Origin: Undibacterium piscinae
GTDB taxonomy: Bacteria > Pseudomonadota > Gammaproteobacteria > Burkholderiales > Burkholderiaceae_D
Direction of reading: 5' to 3'
Length of the DNA stretch: 64,000 bases
Assembly: GCA_003970805.2 (NCBI GenBank)
Contig: CP051152.1
Span: 3,410,001 to 3,474,000 of the forward strand
The notes beneath the pieces are model-generated. The model made no database searches and was not told where the DNA came from. It saw nothing but the letters and a program-made list of their open reading frames with translations. A program made the position numbers and the translations under genes. Below, one piece after another: positions 9,763 to 18,654 of this stretch; position 1 is the stretch's first letter; each line of letters begins with the position of its first letter.

Positions 9763-9777
9763 TTAGTTATAATCTAT
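9763..9777. promoter_or_regulatory. Candidate OxyR half-site upstream of ahpC
   Basis: TTAGTTATAATCTAT matches the OxyR half-site pattern ATAGnTnnnAnCTAT at eight of nine specified positions. It lies 84 bases before the ahpC start. A second, poorer ATAG element lies 16 bases further on rather than the expected 7, so the call is tentative. Confidence 0.35.
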
Positions 9778-9860
9778 TGGATATTTGAAATTCATAGTGA
9801 TATGCTTATCTACGTTGTGGACAGATTGTTCACCTTGAATCACCCAATCAGGAGAAATTA

Positions 9861-10409
9861 ATGAAAACTGTAGGTCAAAAACTCGACGCATTTAAAGTAG
9901 CCTCTGCTAAGCCAGGTTTTAATCATCACGAAGAAAACGGCGTGTCCGCATTCGAAGATATCACCGAAGCGTCGTTCCCGGGAAAATGGAAAATTATCTA
10001 TTTCTACCCAAAAGACTTCACTTTTGTCTGCCCTACTGAAATCGTTGAATTTGCTAAACTGGCAAATGATTTCGCAGACCGTGACGCGGTTTTGATGGGC
10101 GGTTCCACTGATAACGAATTCTGCAAATTGGCATGGCGTCGTGAGCACAAAGATCTGGATAAATTGAATCACTACGCTTTCGGTGATGCAACAGGTTCTT
10201 TGGTTGACATGCTGGGTGTACGTGACGTGAATGCTGGCGTGGCTTTGCGCGCAACTTTCATTGTTGATCCTGACAATGTCATTCAGCACGTTTCTGTCAA
10301 CAACCTGAACGTTGGTCGTAACCCTACAGAAATCCTGCGTATTCTGGATGGTCTGCAAACTGACGAACTGTGCCCATGCAACCGTACTGTAGGCGGCGCA
10401 ACTCTGTAA
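9861..10409 (+). CDS. ahpC: Alkyl hydroperoxide reductase AhpC, two-cysteine peroxiredoxin
   Basis: Cytoplasmic peroxidase that reduces hydrogen peroxide, organic peroxides and peroxynitrite. 182 residues with the thioredoxin-like fold. Peroxidatic Cys57 is in the motif DFTFVCPTE. The C-terminus reads DELCPCNR, giving Cys171 and Cys173. This third-cysteine arrangement is the one seen in Mycobacterium tuberculosis AhpC, which is reduced by AhpD rather than AhpF. The next gene is indeed ahpD. A good ribosome site (AGGAGAAATTA) precedes the ATG. A hairpin separates the two genes and may set their ratio. Confidence 0.95.
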   Translation: MKTVGQKLDAFKVASAKPGFNHHEENGVSAFEDITEASFPGKWKIIYFYPKDFTFVCPTEIVEFAKLANDFADRDAVLMGGSTDNEFCKLAWRREHKDLDKLNHYAFGDATGSLVDMLGVRDVNAGVALRATFIVDPDNVIQHVSVNNLNVGRNPTEILRILDGLQTDELCPCNRTVGGATL

Positions 10410-10460
10410 TCGGGTATATAGAAACTACCGTGTAGTAATGCCGGTAGTCGCAGTACAATG

Positions 10461-10484
10461 AAACCCGCTGAGGCGGGTTTTAAA
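10461..10484 (+). terminator. Hairpin between ahpC and ahpD
   Basis: AAACCCGC and GCGGGTTT pair across a short TGAG loop and are followed by TTAAAAT. The T run is short. It may act as a partial terminator that lowers ahpD relative to ahpC. Confidence 0.6.
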
Positions 10485-10508
10485 ATCACTTATTGATAGG
10501 AAAATACT

Positions 10509-11027
10509 ATGGAATTCTTGAATTCAATTAAAAGTTTGATTCCTGATTATGCCAAGGATATCCGTTTGAATGTTGACGGCACGATTGCCCGTTCCAGCCT
10601 TGAAGGCAATGATGCCGTCGGCGTGGCACTGGCAGCGGCATTTGCGGCCAAGAGCAAGGTCATCATCGACATCATCAAGGCCAGCGGAGCCTTAAGTCCG
10701 GAAGAAATCAATGCAGCATTGACCGCTTCGGCATTGATGGGAATGAACAATATCTGGTATCCGTTTGTCGAGATGACCGATGATCCTGACATGAAGACCC
10801 AGGCCGCCCAACTGCGCATGAACGCTTACGCCACCAATGGCGGTGTGGATAAGCGCCGCTTTGAAATGTATGCCTTGGCCGCTTCGGTCGTCGGCAAGTG
10901 CCATTTCTGCGTGAAATCGCATTTTGAATTGTTGAAAAAAGAAGGTATGTCTACCGTCCAATTGCGTGACGTAGGCCGTATCGCCGCCGTGGTTAATGCT
11001 GCAGCACAGGTCATCGCAGCCGAATAA
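10509..11027 (+). CDS. ahpD: Alkylhydroperoxidase AhpD
   Basis: 172 residues of the carboxymuconolactone-decarboxylase-like all-helical fold. The AhpD catalytic signature E-x11-C-x2-C-x3-H is complete: Glu in RFEMYALAAS, then GKCHFCVKSH. In mycobacteria AhpD passes electrons from the dihydrolipoyl dehydrogenase/SucB chain to AhpC, and its thiol pair also has weak peroxidase activity. The position right behind a matching AhpC supports the same role. A strong terminator follows. Confidence 0.94.
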   Translation: MEFLNSIKSLIPDYAKDIRLNVDGTIARSSLEGNDAVGVALAAAFAAKSKVIIDIIKASGALSPEEINAALTASALMGMNNIWYPFVEMTDDPDMKTQAAQLRMNAYATNGGVDKRRFEMYALAASVVGKCHFCVKSHFELLKKEGMSTVQLRDVGRIAAVVNAAAQVIAAE

Positions 11028-11042
11028 GGCTGCTTGATAGGC

Positions 11043-11081
11043 AAAAAAAGGGTGTCTGGAATTTTTCCAGACACCCTTTTT
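11043..11081. terminator. Bidirectional terminator between ahpD and the RpiR-family gene
   Basis: AAAAAGGGTGTCTGGA pairs with TCCAGACACCCTTTTT with flanking A and T runs. It serves the convergent ahpD and rpiR-like genes. Confidence 0.9.
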
Positions 11082-11106
11082 GTTTGCAGAGTCAGATTTC
11101 AGACGC

Positions 11107-12036
11107 TTATTCTGGTTCTATGGTGTCGAGGAGCAAGGTTTTGCGGGCGCCTTGATTGTTGCCTTGATATAACCATGGTAGTACGAATTTGGTCATTTCT
11201 GATGCCGAATGTACGGGCGATTTAGCCTGATGGGCAACTGCGCTGCAAATGGCTTCTATCAGACATAAGGCCGCGCCTTCTGAATTGGGTGAGAACTGGC
11301 GTCGGGTCTGTGCATACAGGGTGATATTGGCATGCGATGCCAGCGGTGAACTTGGGGCATCGGTCAGCGCCAGTACCGGCACGCCTTTTTCCCGCACCTG
11401 ACGCATCATGGTAATCACATCTTCGGCGTAGCGCGGGAAAGAGATACCGATCACCAGATCGCGCGAGGTATATTTAAACAACTGCCTGGCGACATGAGAC
11501 GGTCCGCCTGAGCCTACCGTGCATTGTATGGTTTCGCAAAAAGGATCTAGACCGTGCGCCATCAGGCCGCCGAGAAATGCGCTGGCACCATAACCAACGA
11601 TGTAGATGCGCTCAGCGTTCAAGATCATCTTGACCGCCTGATTGCATAGTTCTGGCGAAAGTCCGCGCCGGGTTGCTTCAAGATTGCTCATGTCTTCGCT
11701 GAGCGAATCGCTGATGATCTCGGTACTGGTTGCCGGTCTTTGTACTTCGGTACGCAGATTATCGATAGGGGCCAGCATGGCTTCAAAGCCGCATACCAGT
11801 TCCGCTCGAAATTGCGGATAGCCATCAAAGCCTAATGCACGGGCAAAGCGATTGGCCGTGGCAATCGAGATGCCGACGGCGTTGGCCAGTTCATCAATTG
11901 ACATGGTGGCCGAGCGAAATGCGTTTGACAGGACGTAGTCTGCGGTTTTTCTATGCGCCTTGGATAAGCTTAAATAAACTTTGCCTATACGGGCGTTAAC
12001 GGTACCGCCGGGTGTGGGTGTCTCAAGATGGATCAT
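11107..12036 (-). CDS. MurR/RpiR-family transcriptional regulator
   Basis: 309 residues. The N-terminal RpiR-type helix-turn-helix domain spans about 12-90, with MSIDELANAVGISIATANRFARALGFDGYPQF. The SIS (sugar isomerase) domain lies at about 130-260, including AERIYIVGYGASAFLGG. SIS domains in this family sense phosphosugars such as 2-keto-3-deoxy-6-phosphogluconate, glucosamine-6-phosphate or MurNAc-6-phosphate. No sugar catabolic genes are next to it, so the ligand and targets are open. A 9-bp inverted repeat sits directly before its start and may be its own operator. Confidence 0.92.
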   Translation of the reverse strand: MIHLETPTPGGTVNARIGKVYLSLSKAHRKTADYVLSNAFRSATMSIDELANAVGISIATANRFARALGFDGYPQFRAELVCGFEAMLAPIDNLRTEVQRPATSTEIISDSLSEDMSNLEATRRGLSPELCNQAVKMILNAERIYIVGYGASAFLGGLMAHGLDPFCETIQCTVGSGGPSHVARQLFKYTSRDLVIGISFPRYAEDVITMMRQVREKGVPVLALTDAPSSPLASHANITLYAQTRRQFSPNSEGAALCLIEAICSAVAHQAKSPVHSASEMTKFVLPWLYQGNNQGARKTLLLDTIEPE

Positions 12037-12052
12037 GATAGGCAGGCATCAC

Positions 12053-12085
12053 AGATGAAATGAAGATGTAAATATAATTTCATCT
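12053..12085. promoter_or_regulatory. Inverted repeat before the RpiR-family gene
   Basis: AGATGAAAT (12053-12061) and ATTTCATCT (12077-12085) are perfect inverted copies 15 bp apart, 17 bp upstream of the regulator's start. The 11-mer AATTTCATCTA recurs at 12245-12255. This looks like an autoregulatory operator, by inference. Confidence 0.4.
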
Positions 12086-12631
12086 AATTGAATTGTAAAG
12101 AAACGGAATGTATCAAATCGGACTAGTGCGTTGTTTCTGGATATATTTGTATCTTCTCTGACGAAAATGCGACAAAAAGCATTTTTTTAAAAGATTACCT
12201 TAGAATAAAGCCAAAATGAAAAATTTTATTCTGAAATAATTGGTAATTTCATCTATTTATTAGGTTTGCAACTTGGTATATCAACATTGAATCATATACT
12301 CCCGGAGAGTATTTTTCCTATACGTAGGTAGTGTAAGCGGAATGGCCGTATTTAATATCAAAAATTGAGGAGTATATGTTTTCAGTAGATTTTCGATAGC
12401 GATGGAAATCGCAAAAAGTTGCCACAATGCATATGTATTGGCACTGGCAATTATCGGTTTTTACTGACTGCGTACGCGGGATACTTGGACTGGGATAGTT
12501 GATATGCTCTATTGCCTGCACATTTTTGGTGCGGTAATTGTGCGGCAATAGAGCGAATTGCAGGTTTTTGCTTAAGGCGAGCCAGTCATTGCTAGCGTCG
12601 ATAGTGGAAATGCTGCTTCAAGGGCGGGCCT
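12086..12631. other. Long A/T-rich intergenic region
   Basis: This gap between mnmA and the RpiR-family gene has no convincing coding sequence. It holds a second copy of the AATTTCATCTA motif (12245-12255), a small ATACTC/GAGTAT dyad near 12295-12311, and the long hairpin listed separately at 12506-12554. A 76-codon minus-strand frame (12318-12548) has no recognisable features. Confidence 0.5.
12506..12554. other. Long stem-loop downstream of mnmA
   Basis: GCTCTATTGCCTGCAC (12506-12521) pairs with GTGCGGCAATAGAGC (12540-12554). This gives a 15-bp stem with one bulged T around an 18-nt loop. No T run follows on either strand, so it is not a standard intrinsic terminator. It could be an mnmA 3' UTR structure or a small RNA element. 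Confidence 0.55.
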
Positions 12632-13735
12632 TTAAAGCTTGTTGCCTGCCGAATTAATGATGCCGCCGCCGAGACAGATATCACCGTCATATAAAACTGC
12701 CGATTGCCCCGGAGTCACCGCCCACTGCGCCTGATCAAAATCGAGCTGGAACTGCTGCCCGCCGCCACTGAAGGCGCAAGCCATATCCGGTTGGCGATAA
12801 CGCGTCTTGGCCGACATACGGGTGATATCAGGTGCATGTCCTGCGACCCAGCTTACTTGCGCCGCTTCCAGTGAGGATGATAGTAGCCATGGATGATCGT
12901 GACCTTGTACCACGTAAAGCGTGTTGTTGATGATGTCCTTACGCGCCACATACCAGGCGTCACTGCTGCCATCGGCATTCTGATGCGACTTGATACCGCC
13001 TATGCCTATGCCTTTGCGTTGACCCAGGGTGTAAAAGCTCAGACCCACGTGCTGACCTATGATTTCGCCTTCGGCGGTTTTCATGTCGCCGGGTTGGTAG
13101 GACAGGTAACGGTTCAGGAAATCGCGGAAAGGGCGCTCACCGATGAAGCAGATACCGGTGGAATCTTTTTTCTTGGCATTCGGCAACTGTAGTTGTTCGG
13201 CGATTTTACGCACTTCGGTTTTTTGAATTTCACCGAGCGGGAACAGGGTATTGGCAAGCTGGGCCTGATTTAACCTGTGCAGAAAATAGCTTTGATCCTT
13301 GCTGGCATCGAGTGCCTTGAGCAATTGGAATTCGCCGTTGACTTCACGGACCCGCGCGTAATGGCCGGTGGCAATGTAATCGGCGCCTAGCTTCATGGCG
13401 TGATCGAGAAATGCCTTGAACTTGATTTCGGCATTGCACAGCACATCAGGATTTGGCGTACGGCCAGCCTGGTATTCACGCAAGAATTCGGCAAATACGC
13501 GGTCTTTGTATTCCGCCGCAAAATTGACCGCTTCGATATCAACGCCCACCACATCGGCGACGCTGACGGCATCGATCCAGTCTTCGCGCGTTGAGCAGTA
13601 CTCGGAATCATCGTCATCTTCCCAGTTTTTCATAAACAGGCCGATGACTTCGTAGCCTTGTTCCTTTAATAACCAGGCGGAAACTGATGAATCCACGCCA
13701 CCAGACATGCCGATAACAACTCTTTTTTTACTCAT
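12632..13735 (-). CDS. mnmA: tRNA-specific 2-thiouridylase MnmA
   Basis: Thiolates uridine 34 at the wobble position of tRNA-Lys, -Glu and -Gln, using ATP and sulfur delivered by the Tus relay. 367 residues, normal length. The N-terminal PP-loop SGGVDSS is at residues 11-17. The catalytic cysteines lie in [12 protein letters not shown] and STGICFIGE, and GHYARV is the conserved tRNA/adenylate region. It follows the nudJ-like gene with an 8-nt gap, the same pairing seen in E. coli. The long hairpin at 12506-12554 lies about 80 nt past the stop. Confidence 0.97.
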   Translation of the reverse strand: MSKKRVVIGMSGGVDSSVSAWLLKEQGYEVIGLFMKNWEDDDDSEYCSTREDWIDAVSVADVVGVDIEAVNFAAEYKDRVFAEFLREYQAGRTPNPDVLCNAEIKFKAFLDHAMKLGADYIATGHYARVREVNGEFQLLKALDASKDQSYFLHRLNQAQLANTLFPLGEIQKTEVRKIAEQLQLPNAKKKDSTGICFIGERPFRDFLNRYLSYQPGDMKTAEGEIIGQHVGLSFYTLGQRKGIGIGGIKSHQNADGSSDAWYVARKDIINNTLYVVQGHDHPWLLSSSLEAAQVSWVAGHAPDITRMSAKTRYRQPDMACAFSGGGQQFQLDFDQAQWAVTPGQSAVLYDGDICLGGGIINSAGNKL

Positions 13736-13743
13736 ATAAAAAT

Positions 13744-14218
13744 TTAAACTCCAAGTGCGCTGGGGTGTGTGAACAGTAGCGATAGCGGGGCACGCTTGCC
13801 TTGCAGATAATCATCGACGCATTGCATGACCAAAGGACTGCGATGACGTGCCTGTGATGCGAGCAATTCCTCGTAGCTCATCCATACCGTGCGCAATATG
13901 CCGTGATCCAGGGCGCGATCATGTTGCTGACCGAGTTCGCCGGTAAACGCAAAACGCAGGTAAGTGACCTGTTCGCCTGTAGGTGAGACATAGCGCGACA
14001 GATAGGTGCCTAGCAAGGCATCAGGGCTAAAGTCGTGGGCGGTTTCTTCCAGTGTTTCGCGCACTACCGCTTGTTCCAGGGTTTCACCGGGGTCAAGATG
14101 GCCGGCCGGTTGGTTGATACGCACACCCTCGGCAGTCTCTTCTTCGATCATAAAAAAATTTATTTTCGACGGCAATGACCGCTGCGACAGTGACGGAAGG
14201 TTTCCAGATATTTGACAT
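13744..14218 (-). pseudogene. NUDIX hydrolase, NudJ-like, frameshifted
   Basis: The homologous reading starts at the ATG at 14218 with MSNIWKPSVTVAAVIAVENK, matching the NudJ N-terminus. It then shifts frame at a run of seven T (minus strand, about 14152-14158). The rest (MIEEETAEGVRINQPAGH onward) continues in another frame to 13744. Removing one T restores a 157-residue protein, the NudJ size. The Nudix box (GHLDPGETLEQAVV followed by RETLEET) is intact. NudJ-type enzymes hydrolyse thiamine pyrophosphates and nucleotides. The downstream part could be made from a TTG at 14175 as a short 143-residue form. Sequencing error, real mutation and slippage at the T run are all possible. Confidence 0.85.
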
Positions 14219-14591
14219 AACTTCTTTCAATTAGCTCGACATTTTACTTTGACCTCAAATATTTTGTGGTAAACCAGCAAATTTGACGTTAAATTAGCTA
14301 ATGTAAATATTGTATATCGTGGGTATTGCGTCTCGCCAGCATGTATTCCAGCCTTGGAAATTATGCCCCATATATCCGTCAAATACCTGTAAAGCCTTAT
14401 GCCAAGCGGGTTTCGCTTGATTTTTCAAAATTCTCCACATGTAGCAATTTTGTGAAAAAATGTCATGTTTTGCTAAAACGCAAAAATACGAACGGTTGTG
14501 CTTAAAAACATTTTCCGTGTAATATTGTTGTCGAATTTCCCATGTAAGATTCGGGTAAGAATTTTCACATTGCAAACCAAGGAGTAAACTT
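14219..14591. other. Intergenic region with the pnt promoter
   Basis: Divergent region between the nudJ-like gene and pntAA. No coding sequence is supported. It contains the palindrome ATTAGCTAAT near 14292-14301 and the promoter candidate listed separately. AAGGAG at 14579-14584 is the pntAA ribosome site. Confidence 0.5.
14496..14525 (+). promoter_or_regulatory. Candidate promoter of the pnt operon
   Basis: TTGTGC (14496-14501) and TAATAT (14520-14525) are separated by 18 nt, a plausible sigma-70 -35/-10 pair about 66 bases before the pntAA start. Confidence 0.4.
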
Positions 14592-15707
14592 ATGAGAATC
14601 GGCATTCCCGCCGAGACCCGGCCGGGCGAGACGCGTGTTGCGGCGACCCCAGAAACCATTAAGAAATATGTTTCAGCCAAGCACCGGGTCGTCGTTCAAA
14701 CTGGCGCAGGTATCGCCGCTAGTATTACAGATGAAGCCTATCAGGCTGCCGGTGCCGAAATTGGTTCCGCTGCCGATGCTTTCGGTGCTGAACTGGTGCT
14801 GAAAGTGAGAGCTCCATCGGCCGACGAACGCGCCCTGATGAAATCAGGTACAGTGCTCGTTGGTATGCTCAATCCTTTTGATGCTGAGAATATTGCAGCG
14901 ATGGCCGCACATGGCATCTCTGCATTTGCACTCGAAGCGGCTCCGCGCATTACCCGTGCGCAGTCACTCGATGTCTTGTCATCACAAGCCAATATCGCCG
15001 GTTACAAAGCCGTACTGATGGCCGCGAATACTTATCAGCGCTTTATGCCTATGCTGATGACTGCAGCAGGAACCGTCAAGGCTGCCCGCGTATTGATCAT
15101 GGGCGTGGGCGTTGCCGGTTTACAGGCGATCGCTACCGCCAAGCGCCTGGGCGCCGTAATTGAAGCCTCAGACGTACGTCCGCCGGTCAAGGAACAAGTT
15201 GAGTCGCTGGGCGCTAAATTCATTGATGTCCCTTACGAGACCGATGAAGAGCGTGAAATCGCCAAAGGTAGCGGCGGTTATGCCCGTCCTATGCCGGCTT
15301 CGTGGATGGCGCGTCAGGCTGCCTTGGTGCATGAGCGCGCCAAGCAGGCTGATATCATCATCACTACGGCATTGATACCGGGACGCAAGGCACCGATCCT
15401 GATCTCCGAAGAAACCGTCAAGGCCATGAAGCCAGGTTCAGTGATTGTCGATATGGCAGTCGAGCAGGGTGGTAATTGTCCGCTGTCAGAATTGGGCAAA
15501 ACCGTCACCAAGTATGGCGTGCATATCATCGGCGAACCCAATCTGGCCACTTTGGTGGCAGCTGACGCTTCCGCCTTGTATGCCCGTAACGTACTGGATT
15601 TCCTCAAGCTGATCATCGATAAGGATGCCGCATTGGTGATCAATAAGGAAGATGAAATCATTGTAGCAACGCTGGTTTGCGCCGGCGGTGAAGTGTTGAA
15701 GAAATAA
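14592..15707 (+). CDS. pntAA: NAD(P) transhydrogenase subunit alpha part 1 (domain I)
   Basis: Soluble NAD(H)-binding component of the proton-translocating transhydrogenase, which uses proton motive force to make NADPH from NADH. 371 residues, the length of the separate alpha-1 subunit found in three-gene systems such as Rhodospirillum rubrum. The N-terminus RIGIPAETRPGETRVAATP is the family signature. The Rossmann motif VLIMGVGVAGLQAIATAKRLGA lies near residue 165, and the mobile-loop region KGSGGYARPM is present. AGGAG precedes the start. The operon continues with panD, pntAB and pntB on the same strand. Confidence 0.95.
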   Translation: MRIGIPAETRPGETRVAATPETIKKYVSAKHRVVVQTGAGIAASITDEAYQAAGAEIGSAADAFGAELVLKVRAPSADERALMKSGTVLVGMLNPFDAENIAAMAAHGISAFALEAAPRITRAQSLDVLSSQANIAGYKAVLMAANTYQRFMPMLMTAAGTVKAARVLIMGVGVAGLQAIATAKRLGAVIEASDVRPPVKEQVESLGAKFIDVPYETDEEREIAKGSGGYARPMPASWMARQAALVHERAKQADIIITTALIPGRKAPILISEETVKAMKPGSVIVDMAVEQGGNCPLSELGKTVTKYGVHIIGEPNLATLVAADASALYARNVLDFLKLIIDKDAALVINKEDEIIVATLVCAGGEVLKK

Positions 15708-15828
15708 TAAAATCTCCTTCAATTTACTCACGGCAATTTGTCGCATTCATACAGGCATGCGCAGTGAGGATAGAGATCTATGTATTCGTTAATATCAGTA
15801 AATAAGTGAAATAGAAACAGGAAATATC

Positions 15829-16191
15829 ATGCAAAGAAATATGCTACGCGCCAAAATTCATCGTGCATCTGTAACCCAGTGTGACCTCCACTACGAAGGA
15901 TCGTGTGGAATCGATGAAAATCTGCTCGATGCCGCCGACATCAAGGAACACGAGCAGATTGAGCTGTACAACGTTAACAATGGCGAACGCTTCTCCACTT
16001 ATGTCATCAAAGGCAAACGTGGTAGCGGTGAAATCTCCTTGAACGGTGCTGCAGCGCGTCGTGTGCAACTGGGCGATCTGATGATCATTTGTACGTATGC
16101 GCCAATGACCGACGAAGAGGCGAGTACGTTCAAGCCTAAAGTGGTTTTTGTCGACGGTAAAAATCAGATCACCAGTCTTAAAGAATATTAA
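15829..16191 (+). CDS. panD: Aspartate 1-decarboxylase proenzyme
   Basis: Makes beta-alanine for pantothenate and coenzyme A from L-aspartate; the precursor cleaves itself between Gly24 and Ser25 to make the pyruvoyl cofactor. 120 residues. The cleavage motif YEGSCGID has Ser25 in place, and the active-site loop [21 protein letters not shown] is conserved. The start is well supported by AGGAAATATC before the ATG. It sits between pntAA (121 nt upstream) and pntAB (66 nt downstream), all in one direction, rather than with panB or panC. Confidence 0.95.
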   Translation: MQRNMLRAKIHRASVTQCDLHYEGSCGIDENLLDAADIKEHEQIELYNVNNGERFSTYVIKGKRGSGEISLNGAAARRVQLGDLMIICTYAPMTDEEASTFKPKVVFVDGKNQITSLKEY

Positions 16192-16257
16192 TCTCGCGTT
16201 CCAAACAATAGATTAATAAAGCTTGCATGTCTTAAAAAATTAAACCGAGAGGACATC

Positions 16258-16572
16258 ATGGAAGTTAGTCACACCCTTACCAACCTCATCATTTTTGTGC
16301 TGGCAATTTATGTCGGCTATCACGTGGTCTGGACGGTTACCCCTGCATTGCATACGCCTTTGATGGCGGTTACCAATGCCATTTCCGCCATCATCATCGT
16401 TGGCGCCATGCTCGCTGCCGGCTTGACTGAAGGCTTGCTGGCGCAAGTGATGGGCACGGTTGCGGTAGCTTTAGCCGCCGTTAACGTATTTGGCGGGTTT
16501 TTGGTTACCCAGAGGATGCTGGAAATGTTCAAGAAAAAAGAACCTAAAGTGGCTGCCAAGGAGATCAAATGA
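16258..16572 (+). CDS. pntAB: NAD(P) transhydrogenase subunit alpha part 2 (membrane)
   Basis: 104-residue membrane subunit carrying the first helices of transhydrogenase domain II. Three hydrophobic segments are seen at about 5-25, 37-60 and 63-85, with a charged C-terminus [14 protein letters not shown]. With PntB it forms the proton channel. Its stop overlaps the pntB start (ATGA), indicating translational coupling. The ATG directly follows AGAGGACATC, a usable ribosome site. Confidence 0.94.
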   Translation: MEVSHTLTNLIIFVLAIYVGYHVVWTVTPALHTPLMAVTNAISAIIIVGAMLAAGLTEGLLAQVMGTVAVALAAVNVFGGFLVTQRMLEMFKKKEPKVAAKEIK

Positions 16573-18017
16573 TGAGTATGAATTTGGTCACGATGCTGTA
16601 TCTGATCGCTTCTGTCTGTTTTATTCAGGCGCTCAAGGGCTTGTCGCATCCTTCTACGGCCCGCCGTGGTAATGCCTTTGGTATGGCAGGTATGGCGCTG
16701 GCGGTAGTCACGACGATCGCCCTGATCGTCAAATTGAAATCAGAAGCTTCCGGTTCTGGCCTCGGTTATGGTCTGGTGATTCTTGGCGTGGTAGTCGGTG
16801 GCGGTATTGGCGCTACGCTGGCCAAACGCGTGGAAATGACCAAGATGCCGGAACTGGTGGCAGCGATGCATTCGCTGATCGGTCTGGCGGCAGTTTGTAT
16901 CGCAGTCGCGGTGGTGGCCGAGCCTTGGATTTTCAATATCACGGCACGCGATGCGGCGATTCCGTTTGGTAACCGCTTAGAGTTATTTATCGGTACCTTT
17001 GTCGGTGCGATTACTTTCTCAGGTTCTGTCATCGCTTTCGGTAAATTGTCGGGTAAGTATAAATTTCGCCTGTTTCAGGGCGCGCCGGTAAGCTTCGCAG
17101 GTCAGCACATGCTCAATCTGGTATTGGCATTGGCGATGTTGGGCTTTGGCCTGATGTTTTGCTTCGCGCCGGGTAACGCTCCTGCATGGTTGCCGTTTAT
17201 CCTGATGGCAGCGATTGCTTTTGTACTGGGTGTGTTGATCATCATTCCTATCGGCGGTGCCGATATGCCGGTGGTGGTTTCCATGCTCAATAGTTACTCA
17301 GGCTGGGCTGCTGCCGGTATCGGGTTTTCCTTAAATAACTCGATGTTGATCATTGCCGGTTCACTGGTCGGATCTTCTGGTGCGATCCTGTCATACATCA
17401 TGTGCAAGGCGATGAATCGTTCTTTCTTCAACGTTCTGCTGGGTGGTTTCGGTGGCGCGCCGGTAGAAGCGGCAGCGGCTGGCCAGGCACAGCGTAACGT
17501 GAAATCCGGCTCTGCCGATGACGTGGCTTTCTTGCTGGGCAATGCCGAGACTGTCATCATCGTTCCGGGTTATGGCTTAGCGGTTGCGCGCGCTCAGCAT
17601 TCCCTGAAAGAATTGACTGAGAAGCTGACTCACAAAGGCATTACCGTTAAATATGCGATTCACCCTGTTGCCGGTCGTATGCCTGGTCACATGAACGTGT
17701 TGCTGGCGGAAGCTGAAGTGCCATATGATCAGGTGTTTGAGATGGAAGACATCAATAACGAATTCGCGCAAGCCGACGTCGTGTTGGTGCTTGGCGCTAA
17801 TGACGTGGTCAACCCTGCTGCCAAAGATCCTAAGTCAGCGATTGCCGGTATGCCGATTCTGGAAGCCTACAAAGCTAAAACCGTGATCGTCAACAAGCGT
17901 TCCATGGCCTCCGGTTATGCCGGTCTGGACAATGAACTGTTTTACATGGATAAAACCATGATGGTGTTCGGTGATGCGAAAAAAGTCATTGAAGATATGG
18001 TCAAGGCGATTGATTAA
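16569..18017 (+). CDS. pntB: NAD(P) transhydrogenase subunit beta
   Basis: 482 residues. The first half (about 1-265) has multiple membrane helices forming the rest of domain II. The C-terminal half (about 300-480) is the NADP(H)-binding domain III with [16 protein letters not shown], the [17 protein letters not shown] loop and [14 protein letters not shown]. These are the standard NADPH-binding motifs of the beta subunit. It is the last gene of the operon and is followed by a strong terminator. Confidence 0.96.
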   Translation: MMSMNLVTMLYLIASVCFIQALKGLSHPSTARRGNAFGMAGMALAVVTTIALIVKLKSEASGSGLGYGLVILGVVVGGGIGATLAKRVEMTKMPELVAAMHSLIGLAAVCIAVAVVAEPWIFNITARDAAIPFGNRLELFIGTFVGAITFSGSVIAFGKLSGKYKFRLFQGAPVSFAGQHMLNLVLALAMLGFGLMFCFAPGNAPAWLPFILMAAIAFVLGVLIIIPIGGADMPVVVSMLNSYSGWAAAGIGFSLNNSMLIIAGSLVGSSGAILSYIMCKAMNRSFFNVLLGGFGGAPVEAAAAGQAQRNVKSGSADDVAFLLGNAETVIIVPGYGLAVARAQHSLKELTEKLTHKGITVKYAIHPVAGRMPGHMNVLLAEAEVPYDQVFEMEDINNEFAQADVVLVLGANDVVNPAAKDPKSAIAGMPILEAYKAKTVIVNKRSMASGYAGLDNELFYMDKTMMVFGDAKKVIEDMVKAID

Positions 18018-18040
18018 GCCCTAGTCATACCCGCGCTGAT

Positions 18041-18080
18041 AAAAAAAGCCCTCTCAGTTCACACTGAGAGGGCTTTTTTA
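18041..18080. terminator. Terminator after pntB
   Basis: AAAAAGCCCTCTCAGT and ACTGAGAGGGCTTTTTT pair around a short loop. It is symmetric enough to stop transcription from the convergent CNP1-like gene too. Confidence 0.92.
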
Positions 18081-18098
18081 TTACGGCAGAGCGATAGC

Positions 18099-18654
18099 TT
18101 AATATTGCTTCATCGGCTGTTTGCGCTTGATGCGTGTAATGATTTGTTCCGCTTTTCCTGCAATGCTTTTACCGTCACAGAAATACTCATAGAACAGTGT
18201 GCTGTGTTGTTTATTGACACCTGAATCGGATATCTTATCCCATTGATCGCGCCGTGATGGTGACCAGCTGCCATCGCTGCGGCCAAAGGCATATAGCTTT
18301 TTTTTCCGCCGTCAGGCAGCGGATCGCTTCATAGCTGATATTTTTCGCGCCAGCGCTACTGGTCGATACCAGCGTGTAGCGTATGCTGCCATCGTCGGCG
18401 ATGCTTAACGAGGCCGCGTCGAGAGCGAAGGATTGGCTGCCGCTGTCATAAAACGGCATGAGATTTTCTGCCTTGGGTGCTGCCGGCAAAGTGGCAGGCA
18501 ACTCCTGCCATTCTTTTTTACTGTCTTCTTCAAAGTCCCGTGCATTGGCGGCTATCGTGACTGGTGCAAGCTGCAACATCAGCACACTGATGGCAGCGAG
18601 CAGGGGGCGATGGCTGCGTTTAGTTAAAGCAAATGCTTTGCGTTTATTTTGCAT
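18099..18654 (-). pseudogene. CNP1-like family exported protein, frameshifted
   Basis: The gene starts at 18654 ([17 protein letters not shown]) with a signal peptide ending near ANA. The frame shifts at a run of eight A (minus strand, near 18299-18306): TAEKK is followed by AICLWPQRW instead of the family-like LYAFGRSDGSW. Dropping one A continues the good frame to the TAA at 18099, ending IKRKQPMKQY, for 184 residues. CNP1-like proteins are small exported betaproteobacterial proteins of unknown role. The start overlaps the end of rppH by 11 nt, so the two are probably coupled. Confidence 0.82.

Noticed and set aside
12318-12548. 76-codon minus-strand frame between mnmA and the RpiR-family gene
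   Set aside because: Low-complexity A/T-rich translation overlapping a hairpin; no ribosome site.
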